Assembly: GCA_965198285.1 (NCBI GenBank)
Contig: OZ240251.1
Span: forward strand, 2,046,001-2,110,000
DNA from: UBA11872 sp965198285
GTDB lineage: Bacteria > Chloroflexota > UBA11872
Reading direction: 5' to 3'
Length of the DNA stretch: 64,000 nucleotides
Position numbers and translations under genes: made by a program. Below the pieces are notes generated by a model that was given only the letters and a program-made list of their open reading frames with translations, did not search any database and had not been told where the DNA came from. Shown here piece after piece: positions 47,898-55,407 of this stretch (within the stretch, counting starts at the first letter, position 1; the number at the start of each line of letters is the position of its first letter).

Positions 47898-50132
47898 GTG
47901 AGCGCCACAGACCACCCGCAATCCGCCGGTCTGCTGTCCCTTGATCTCGGCGGCCTGAACAACCAGCAGCGCGCCGCCATCGACCACGTCCACGGCCCGC
48001 TGCTGGTCTTCGCGGGCGCCGGCTCCGGCAAGACCCGCGTCATCACCACTCGCGTCGCAAGCCTCATCGCATCCGGCGTCGCGCCCTGGAACATCCTGGC
48101 GGTCACCTTCACCAACAAGGCCGCCAACGAGATGCGCGAGCGCATCGTGCAGCTGGTCGGCCGCGTGGCGGGCGGGGTGCACGTGGGCACCTTCCACGGC
48201 CAGGCGCTGCGCATCCTGCGGCGCGACATCCACAACCTGGGGCGCGAGCCGGAGTTCTCCATCTACGACGCTGACGACCAGCTGCGGATGGTCAAGCAGG
48301 CCATGAGCGACGTGGGAATCGGCCTCACCACCATTAGCCCCGTCGCCATTCGCAACGCCATTTCACGCGCCAAGGACGAACTGGCCGATCCCTACGTCTA
48401 CGCCGAGCGCTCCGAAGGCTACTTCGAGGAAGCCGTCGCGCAGGTCTACCACCGCTACCAGCGGCTGCTCGACGGCGCCAACGGCGTCGACTTCGGCGAC
48501 ATGATCGCCTTCTGCGTGCGCCTCTTCAGGGAGTTCCCCGACCTGCGCGCCTTCTACCAGGACCGCTTCCGCTTCATCCTGGTCGACGAGTACCAGGACA
48601 CCAACCGCGCCCAGTACGAGTTCGTCCGGCAACTGTCCTCAGACCGCGGCAACGTCTGCGTCGTCGGCGACGACGACCAGAGCATTTACACCTGGCGCGG
48701 CGCCGACATCCGCAACATCCTCGACTTCGAAGGCCAGTTCCCCGCCGCCAGGGTCATCCGCCTGGAGCGCAACTACCGCTCCACGGGAAACATCCTGGAG
48801 TCCGCCAACGCCGTCATTTCCAAGGTAGCCACCCGGGCCGAGAAGACTCTCTGGACCGAGCGGGAGGATGGCGAGCCGCCGGCCATCATCGAGGCCTTTG
48901 ACGAAGAAGACGAGGCCCGCCAGGTCGGCAATCTGATCCGCGAACTGCGCGGCGAAGGCATCCCGCGGCAGGACATCGCCATCATCTACCGCACTAACGC
49001 CCAGTCCCGGCCGCTGGAGGAGTGGTTCGTCCGGCAGGGGCTGCCGTACCAGCTGGTCGGCGCCACCGAGTTCTACGGACGCCGCGAAGTGCGCGACGTG
49101 TTGGCTTATCTGCGGGCCGTGGCCAACCCGCGCGACCTGGTCAGCTTCGAGCGTATTGCCAACACCCCGCGCCGCGGGATTGGCGCCAAGACCCTGCAGG
49201 TGCTGCGCGAGTGGGCCGAGCGCAGCAGCCGCTCATCAGGCGAAATGACGCGCCTCCTGGCCGCCGACGCAGATTCCGGAGAGCCGGTGCAGTCCACGCT
49301 CGACAACCCCTTCGCTACCCGCGCCACCCGCGCCCTGATCGAACTTGGCCGGCTGCTGCGCCGCCTGGATACGCTGGCGGACGAGCTGCCGGTAGGTGCT
49401 CTGGTCAACGCGGTGGTGCGCGAATCGGGGTACGACGACGTGCTGGATAACGATCCCGACCGTCCCGAGGAGCGCTGGGAAAACGTCGTCGAACTTCAGA
49501 CCGCCGCTTCCAAGTACGACGGTCTTGGCCCGCGCGAGAGCCTGCGACGCTATCTCAGCGAGGCCGCCTTGGTGTCGGACGTGGACAGCCTCACGACCGA
49601 CAGCGACGCGGTCACGCTGCTCACGGCCCACTCGGCTAAGGGCCTCGAGTTCGGCGTCGTGATCCTGGTGGGTCTCGAGGAGGAATTGTTCCCCCACGTA
49701 CGCAGCTACGACGAACCGGCGCAGATGGACGAGGAGCGCCGGTTGGCCTACGTGGCGCTCACGCGCGCCAAGGACCGCTTGTTCCTCACCTACACGCGCC
49801 ACCGCTCCGGTTGGGGCGCGCCGGTGCGGTTTCCATCGCGATTCCTGCAAGACATACCGCCCGAGCGGCTCACCTATCGGCGGCGGCTTGACGCGCGGCC
49901 GTCAGTCCTGAGTACCGGATTCGCCGCTCCAGCGGATGAGGAGGAGCCCCATCCGCCGAAGGAACGCACCTACCGGGACGGCCAGCGCGTGCGCCATCCG
50001 GTCTTTGGCGAGGGCCTGATCGTCGCCGGTCAGATCACCAACTTCGACGAGGAAGTCACCGTGATGTTCGAGGGCGATGTTGGCCTCAAGAAACTGGCAG
50101 TCAGCTACGCCAAGCTCGAGGCCGTGTCCTGA
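47898..50132 (+). CDS. pcrA: PcrA/UvrD-type DNA helicase
   Basis: This superfamily 1A helicase (744 residues) unwinds DNA in excision repair and replication restart. It has QQRAAIDHVHGPLLVFAGAG and Walker A GAGSGKTRV (motif I), VDEYQDTNRAQYE (motif II), GDDDQSIYTWRGA (motif III), LERNYRSTGNI (motif IV), TAHSAKGLEFGVVI (motif V) and VALTRAKDRLFL (motif VI). The C-terminal Tudor-like GQRVRHPVFGEGLIVA is typical of PcrA. GTG 47898 is chosen over the far-upstream start at 47556, whose extra 114 residues have no helicase similarity. Confidence 0.92.
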   Translation: MSATDHPQSAGLLSLDLGGLNNQQRAAIDHVHGPLLVFAGAGSGKTRVITTRVASLIASGVAPWNILAVTFTNKAANEMRERIVQLVGRVAGGVHVGTFHGQALRILRRDIHNLGREPEFSIYDADDQLRMVKQAMSDVGIGLTTISPVAIRNAISRAKDELADPYVYAERSEGYFEEAVAQVYHRYQRLLDGANGVDFGDMIAFCVRLFREFPDLRAFYQDRFRFILVDEYQDTNRAQYEFVRQLSSDRGNVCVVGDDDQSIYTWRGADIRNILDFEGQFPAARVIRLERNYRSTGNILESANAVISKVATRAEKTLWTEREDGEPPAIIEAFDEEDEARQVGNLIRELRGEGIPRQDIAIIYRTNAQSRPLEEWFVRQGLPYQLVGATEFYGRREVRDVLAYLRAVANPRDLVSFERIANTPRRGIGAKTLQVLREWAERSSRSSGEMTRLLAADADSGEPVQSTLDNPFATRATRALIELGRLLRRLDTLADELPVGALVNAVVRESGYDDVLDNDPDRPEERWENVVELQTAASKYDGLGPRESLRRYLSEAALVSDVDSLTTDSDAVTLLTAHSAKGLEFGVVILVGLEEELFPHVRSYDEPAQMDEERRLAYVALTRAKDRLFLTYTRHRSGWGAPVRFPSRFLQDIPPERLTYRRRLDARPSVLSTGFAAPADEEEPHPPKERTYRDGQRVRHPVFGEGLIVAGQITNFDEEVTVMFEGDVGLKKLAVSYAKLEAVS

Positions 50133-50803
50133 CCGACCAGGCGGCCCGCTGGGCGTTTGTCTTCGATTTCGACGGCACCATCTCGCCCAACGACATGGGC
50201 CACGTCATCTTCGACGCATTCGCCGATCCCACCTGGCGAGACATCGACGACGAGTGGATTCGCGGCGAGATCCCCACCAGCGAGCGCGCCCGCCGGCAAT
50301 TCGCACTGGTGCAGGCGACCGAACGCGAGTTCCTGGAACTCATTGAGCGACATTCCATCGACCCGGCATTCCCGCCGCTGATCGCCACGCTGCAAATGCA
50401 AGACATCCCGGTCCAGGTCGTCAGCGACGGCTTCGACGCGTACGTTAGGCCCATGCTGGCACGGGCTGGCCTGGCAGACCTGCCGTTCCAGTCCAACGGG
50501 CTGTCGTTCAGCAACGGCGCCATCCAGCTGGAGTTTCCCCACGAACGTCCAGGCCACGACCCGCGCGGCGGCTGGAAGGCCGGACCGGTGCAGGCCCTCC
50601 AGACTCAGGGCTGGCGCGTGGCCTACTCGGGCGACGGCATGAGCGATCTGGCCGCCGCGCGCGCGGCGAACTTGCTGTTCGCCCGCGCCCAGCTGGCAGA
50701 CCGGTGCCAGTTCGAGCGCATTGCCTACCATGCATTTGAAGACATGCGCGACGTCCACGACTGGGTGCGCGCCAACCTGCCGCAGCTCTTGGGGACCGAG
50801 TAA
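50129..50803 (+). CDS. HAD-superfamily phosphatase (MtnX/PSP-like) with apparent CTG start
   Basis: Motif I VFDFDGTISPNDMG lies upstream of the first canonical start (ATG 50195), which would delete it. The frame has no ATG, GTG or TTG before that motif. CTG 50129-50131 overlaps the helicase stop as CTGA, like the ATGA and GTGA couplings seen elsewhere in the window. The 224-residue protein has QVVSDGFDAYVRPML (motif II), the Lys in GWKAGPVQAL and SGDGMSDLAAARAANLLFAR (motif IV). It resembles MtnX/phosphoserine-phosphatase-type enzymes. Its substrate is unknown. Confidence 0.78.
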   Translation: MTDQAARWAFVFDFDGTISPNDMGHVIFDAFADPTWRDIDDEWIRGEIPTSERARRQFALVQATEREFLELIERHSIDPAFPPLIATLQMQDIPVQVVSDGFDAYVRPMLARAGLADLPFQSNGLSFSNGAIQLEFPHERPGHDPRGGWKAGPVQALQTQGWRVAYSGDGMSDLAAARAANLLFARAQLADRCQFERIAYHAFEDMRDVHDWVRANLPQLLGTE

Positions 50804-50809
50804 AGCCGA

Positions 50810-52702
50810 ATGACAATTCGCGAACTGGCCGAAGTCTTCGAGCGCATCGACGGCGTTTCCGGTCGCAACGCCATGATCGAGATCCTTGCCGAGCTGTACC
50901 GGCGGGTCACGCCCGAAGAAGCCGCCCAGGTCACGTACCTCATGCAGGGCCGCCTGGTTCCCAAGTTCGTCGACCTCGAATTCGGCATGGCCAGCCGCCT
51001 GCTCCTCCGCTCGATCGCCCAGGCATTCGAGGTCGAGCAGGACGAGGTCGAGGCCGCTTTCCGCGAGGCCGGCGACCTGGGACTCGCGGCGGAGGCCCTG
51101 ACCCCCGTTGAGTCGATAACTGCCTCACCGCCACCTCCCCGGGGTTGGGGACGGGCGAGGGGCGCAAGGCTCGGCCCGACTCATCGGCCGCGTCCCTTCG
51201 AACAGGGCCGGATCTATTGGCAAACCGCGGTTGGAAATCCGTCCTGGTGGGCTATTCGCCAGCGGGCGCTCGCGCAAGACTGGGCAAGGAACGTCTCCGT
51301 CGGCGGCGCTTTTGCGCGCCTGCGCGAGGTTGCCGAGGCGGAAGGCGCCGAATCGCAGGAGCGCAAAGTCGCCGGTATCGCCGCCCTGCTGCGCGATCTG
51401 GACCCGCGCGCCAACCGCTACCTCCCGCGAATTCCCATCGGCCGCCTGCGGCTGGGTATCGGCGATCCCACGTTTATGGATGCGCTGTCGTTCGCGGGCG
51501 TCCGCGACAAGTCCGACCGCAAGGCCATCGAGCGCGCCTATAACCTCACCTGTGATCTGGGGTTGACGGCCCGCGACTATCTGCGAGGCGGGGCCGAAGC
51601 CATGGCCCGCGCCCAGGTGCGCGTCGGCAACCCGGTCCGCATGGCCCAGGCCGCCCGTATGTCCAGCGGCCAGGAGATCGTCGACAAAATCGGGTCGGCC
51701 GCCGTCGAACCGAAGCTGGACGGCTTCCGCGTCCAGATTCATCGCGACGGCGACCATGTCCGCATCTACAGCCGCAATCTCGAGGACATGTCCCAGATGT
51801 TCCCCGACGTGTCGCAGGCCGCCCGCGCCCACCTGAAGAAACCACAGGTCATCATCGAGGGCGAGGCCATGGGTGTGAATCCCGAAACCGGTGAGTTCCT
51901 GCCCTTCCAGGTCACGACCTCGCGCCGCCGCCGGCACGGCATCGAGGCGGCGGCCAAAGAGATCCCGCTCCACGTCCACGCCTTCGACCTGCTCTACGAC
52001 GGCGATAACGTGATCGAACTGCCCTTCACCGAGCGACGGCGCCGGCTCGAAGAGATCGTAGAGAAAGAGCGCAAGGACCTTCAGGTTTCGGAGTGCATCA
52101 TCACCGACGATCCGGAAGCAATAGACGTCTTCTTCAACGAGCAGGTACACGCTGGATTCGAAGGCGTCATGGCCAAGCGCCTAGACTCCGTCTACCAGGC
52201 CGGACAGCGCAACTTCAACTGGATCAAGTACAAGGCCAGCTACTCCTCTGCCCTCTCCGACACCCTCGACTGCGTGCTGATCGGCTACTGGCGCGGCCAG
52301 GGCAAGCGCACCCCCTGGGGCATCGGCGCCCTGCTCAGTGCCGTCTGGGACGCCGACGAACAGGTCTTCAAGTCCATCGCCCGAATCGGCACCGGCTACT
52401 CCGACGAAGAATGGGTGCGCATCCGCGAAAAGCTGGACGAAATCGCCGTTGCCGACCGTCCCGCCAACGTCCACTCCGAGGTTGTGCCCGACGTGTGGAC
52501 TAGCCCCGAAATCGTGGTGGAAGTGCTGGCTGACGAGCTAACCCGCAGTCCCATGCACGTGGCGGGTCGCACCGACGACGAACTCGGCCTGGCCCTCCGT
52601 TTCCCGCGCGTCATCGGCTTCGTCCGCGAGGACAAGGGCCCCGCCGACGCCACCACCGTCGCCGAAGTGCGCGATCTATTTGCCCGCCAGGGCGCGAGCT
52701 AG
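50810..52702 (+). CDS. lig: ATP-dependent DNA ligase
   Basis: This archaeal-type ligase I of 630 residues seals nicks with ATP. The N-terminal DNA-binding domain (about 1-240) includes GSQERK-like ESQERKVAGIAALLRDLDP. The adenylation domain has VEPKLDGFRVQIH with the nucleophile Lys302, and an OB-fold domain follows with SDTLDCVLIGYWRGQGKR and HVAGRTDDELGLALRFPRVI. A segment at residues 104-163 interrupts the DNA-binding domain and looks foreign. It follows the HAD gene by 6 bases and the helicase, suggesting a DNA-repair operon. Confidence 0.9.
   Translation: MTIRELAEVFERIDGVSGRNAMIEILAELYRRVTPEEAAQVTYLMQGRLVPKFVDLEFGMASRLLLRSIAQAFEVEQDEVEAAFREAGDLGLAAEALTPVESITASPPPPRGWGRARGARLGPTHRPRPFEQGRIYWQTAVGNPSWWAIRQRALAQDWARNVSVGGAFARLREVAEAEGAESQERKVAGIAALLRDLDPRANRYLPRIPIGRLRLGIGDPTFMDALSFAGVRDKSDRKAIERAYNLTCDLGLTARDYLRGGAEAMARAQVRVGNPVRMAQAARMSSGQEIVDKIGSAAVEPKLDGFRVQIHRDGDHVRIYSRNLEDMSQMFPDVSQAARAHLKKPQVIIEGEAMGVNPETGEFLPFQVTTSRRRRHGIEAAAKEIPLHVHAFDLLYDGDNVIELPFTERRRRLEEIVEKERKDLQVSECIITDDPEAIDVFFNEQVHAGFEGVMAKRLDSVYQAGQRNFNWIKYKASYSSALSDTLDCVLIGYWRGQGKRTPWGIGALLSAVWDADEQVFKSIARIGTGYSDEEWVRIREKLDEIAVADRPANVHSEVVPDVWTSPEIVVEVLADELTRSPMHVAGRTDDELGLALRFPRVIGFVREDKGPADATTVAEVRDLFARQGAS
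51118..51296 (+). repeat. In-frame repeat-like insertion in the ligase gene
   Basis: About 60 codons between EALTP and VGGAFARL have no counterpart in the ligase family. The DNA is unlike the flanks: a CACCTCCCCGGGGTTGGGGA core is followed by alternating short inverted motifs. It resembles the dispersed CCTCACCC-type palindromic repeats common between genes in Chloroflexota. Its length keeps the frame open. Confidence 0.45.
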
Positions 52703-52706
52703 GCCT

Positions 52707-54098
52707 CTAGGCGGCGAACGGCCCCCGCGCCAGCGCTGCCGTCCTTGCGATCAAATCGCTCAGCCGCAACGTTCCGATCCCGCTGACAATCGTCTCAACC
52801 CGGTCGTGGAAGTGTTCGGTCCATTCCGCCGCCACCACCTCCGCGCCCTTGGTCGCACCCAGAATCGATCCGGCCGTGGCGCCGTTGCAGTCCGTGTCCT
52901 CCCCGCACTCCACCGCGATCCCAACCGTCGCCGCAAAGTCCCCGCGCCCATACGCCAACCCCAGCACCACGAAGCAAGCGTTGTTAATCGTGTGAACGAA
53001 GTTGTAATGCCCGTAGTTCTCGTCCACTCGCTCCCACGCGTCCTGCCAGTCCGCGTACTCCTCGCTCCAGGCCAGCGTGTTCGTCAGCGCCGCGTGCAGC
53101 CGGCTCTTGGCCGGAATCTGGTCCATCCCGGCGCGAACCGCCTCCAGCGGATTGTCCAGGCTGAACGCCGCGGCGATCGTTGCGGCGGCCCACATCTCGC
53201 CGTAAATGCCGTTCTTGACGTGAGACAGCGCCGCGTCGCGAAATGCCAGCGCCCCGGCGGCTTCCGGCCGTCCCGGATGCACGTAGCCCAGCACGTCGGC
53301 CCGAATCTGTGCGCCGATCCACTCGCGATACGGGTTACGCGCCGTGGCCGCCTCGCTGGTCGGCAGCCCCAGCACCAGGTTCCGGTACGCGGCTCGCTCA
53401 GCCGTGTACACCCTCCAGTACGGGAGCAGTTCCAGCCACGCCTGACCGAAGTCGGCCGTCGTCACGCCGGGGCCATAGGTCTCCAGGATTTCGAGCGCCA
53501 GGATGCAATAGTCGATGTCGTCGTCGCGCGGCACGCCGTCGATGCGCCCCTGCGCTGAATACACCGCCGAGGGGTGCCACGCGCGTCCCGTCGGGTTCGG
53601 TTCCAGGTACGGAACGTAGAAGCGCAGGTCGCCAATGTCGGCGGCGTCCAGCAGTTCTCGAATCTCAGCCCGCGACCAGCCTTCCACCGGCTTGCCCAAC
53701 GTGCAGCCCGCGCAGCGCCCCACCCAGGCGCCGCGCAACCGCCGTTCGTAGTCGCCGTCGTCTGCCGGCGGGATGGGTCGAGATACCGGACGCGCGGCCT
53801 GAATCGCGGCCAGATCGCTCGGTTCCGCGAAGGGGAAGTCAATTCGTGGCGGCGAGTTTTCCAACCGGGCCAGGTATGCCTCGGCGGTGGCCTCATCCAT
53901 CGACAAGACATCAGCCGATTCCACCTCGGCGTGAACGTCCTCGATGTCGCGGCCTTCCTCGTCGAGTTGAATCAGCTCGTCCACCAGCGTCTTGCGCAAT
54001 GACACCGCCGGATCGTCGGGTCGCCGACGCTTGAACTGGTCCACCAGCTGCTGGTCAATCTGCTCCCGAAGCTTTGCAATTTTCATCAAGCTGCTCAT
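52707..54098 (-). CDS. ADP-ribosylglycohydrolase family protein (DraG-like)
   Basis: The 463-residue protein has an all-helical DraG-type domain from about residue 115: LRGAWVGRCAGCTLGKPVEG, the metal-binding DDDIDYCILALEIL, and GEDTDCNGATAGSILGATKG near the end. Members remove ADP-ribose from proteins or act on ADP-ribose derivatives, using two Mg or Mn ions. The N-terminal 110 residues form a charged helical extension not usual in DraG. ATG 54098 overlaps the MFS stop as ATGA. The stop lies 5 bases from the convergent ligase stop. Confidence 0.83.
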   Translation of the reverse strand: MSSLMKIAKLREQIDQQLVDQFKRRRPDDPAVSLRKTLVDELIQLDEEGRDIEDVHAEVESADVLSMDEATAEAYLARLENSPPRIDFPFAEPSDLAAIQAARPVSRPIPPADDGDYERRLRGAWVGRCAGCTLGKPVEGWSRAEIRELLDAADIGDLRFYVPYLEPNPTGRAWHPSAVYSAQGRIDGVPRDDDIDYCILALEILETYGPGVTTADFGQAWLELLPYWRVYTAERAAYRNLVLGLPTSEAATARNPYREWIGAQIRADVLGYVHPGRPEAAGALAFRDAALSHVKNGIYGEMWAAATIAAAFSLDNPLEAVRAGMDQIPAKSRLHAALTNTLAWSEEYADWQDAWERVDENYGHYNFVHTINNACFVVLGLAYGRGDFAATVGIAVECGEDTDCNGATAGSILGATKGAEVVAAEWTEHFHDRVETIVSGIGTLRLSDLIARTAALARGPFAA

Positions 54099-55288
54099 CC
54101 CGCCGCGCCTTCAGCCGGGCGCGGCGCCGCTTGGCCTTGGCCTGTCCGGCCTGGGATCCAGCGTAGAGCCGCCAGCACGGCAATTTGCGCCACGGCCAGC
54201 AGCATGAAGGCCATGTTCAGCCCGGCAACGTCGCCCACGAAGCCGGTCACCGGATTGCCGATTGCCGCCGCGCCAAACGAAACGCCGAGAATGACGCCGG
54301 TGCCTATACCCATGTGGGCGGGGACCAGCCGCTGCATCAGGAGCACGGTGGGGGTGAAGCCGGCCCCGATCAGCGCGCCGACGAAGGCGACCGTTACATA
54401 CGACGAGGCGCCGACCGGCAGCAAGGCGAACGCGGTCACTGCTGGGACCATCAGCAGCGATGAGTAGCCGATCATGCGGCGGACCCCCAGGCGGTCGGCC
54501 AGCACGCCGCCGCTGAACGCGCCGGCGGCGTGGAATCCCAGGTACACCGCAAGCATCGATCCCGCGAAGCCCGGGTCGGGTCGGTCCGGAGAAACGAAGA
54601 ACGGGATGTAGATGTTGAGGCTGGCATAGGCCCACCCGCGGACCAGCGCGACGACCAGGACCGCCGCGAGCGGGGCGCCGATGCGGCCCAGCGAGCCGAT
54701 ACCGCCATAGCGTTCCGTGCTCCTCGTGCTGGAGAAGCCACGCAGACCGAGAGGAATAAAGGCGGCCACAACGAGCGCCGGCAGAGCCAGCAGCGGCATC
54801 CAGTCCAGGCCACTAGCCGCGAGAACCGCTCCGGCCGCCAGCGGCGCCACAGTGAAGCCCAGGTGCCCGCCCAGGAAGAACGTGGAAACGCCGGCGCCCT
54901 TGTGCTGGCGCGACGCCTCGTTGGCGATGGCGCCGCCCTGGGGGTGATACCCGCCCACCACGATGCCGGCGGCCCCAAGCAACAGCAAGAGCGCGCCATA
55001 GGACGGCACGAGTGGGACGAACGCCACCAGCACGGCCATCGTTGCGATAGTGCCCGCCGCCAGCCAGCGCCGTCCGAAGCGGTCGCCGAGGTAGCCGAAG
55101 ATCGGCTGCGACGTGGAGGACGTAATGGCCCAGACGGCCGACGCCACGCCCACGATTCCCAGCGACAGCTCCAGGCGCTGCGCCAGAAACGGATACATCA
55201 TCGTCGGCAACTGCGCCGTGAAGTCCACCGCGAAGTGCCCCAGGGCGACCGTGGCAACCCAACGCCGGGCGGAGTTGAACCAGGAAAT
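54095..55288 (-). CDS. MFS transporter (fosmidomycin-resistance-like) with apparent ATT start
   Basis: The protein has 12 membrane helices and the MFS loop FGYLGDRFGRRWLAAGT between helices 2 and 3. It resembles the Fsr subgroup, with ALGHFAVDFTAQLPTMMYPF forming the first helix. That helix starts upstream of the first canonical codon, GTG 55228. The only plausible starts are non-canonical. ATT at 55288 gives ISWFNSARRWVATVALGHFA and lies after an AGGGGAGAGGG purine-rich stretch. It is cotranscribed with the DraG-like gene, which suggests linked substrate and export functions. Confidence 0.75.
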   Translation of the reverse strand: MSWFNSARRWVATVALGHFAVDFTAQLPTMMYPFLAQRLELSLGIVGVASAVWAITSSTSQPIFGYLGDRFGRRWLAAGTIATMAVLVAFVPLVPSYGALLLLLGAAGIVVGGYHPQGGAIANEASRQHKGAGVSTFFLGGHLGFTVAPLAAGAVLAASGLDWMPLLALPALVVAAFIPLGLRGFSSTRSTERYGGIGSLGRIGAPLAAVLVVALVRGWAYASLNIYIPFFVSPDRPDPGFAGSMLAVYLGFHAAGAFSGGVLADRLGVRRMIGYSSLLMVPAVTAFALLPVGASSYVTVAFVGALIGAGFTPTVLLMQRLVPAHMGIGTGVILGVSFGAAAIGNPVTGFVGDVAGLNMAFMLLAVAQIAVLAALRWIPGRTGQGQAAPRPAEGAAG

Positions 55289-55407
55289 CTGTTGGCCCTC
55301 TCCCCTAAGCGCGGCCGCAGGCGCGTCCGGGCGCGATGGTACATTCGAGAGTCGTGCGCGCCGTACCCCCGCGGCGCGAATTCCCCAGAAGTCGGAGCCG
55401 TTTCCGC

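Noticed and set aside
51125..52150. 341-residue minus-strand ORF
   Set aside because: Antisense to the DNA ligase.
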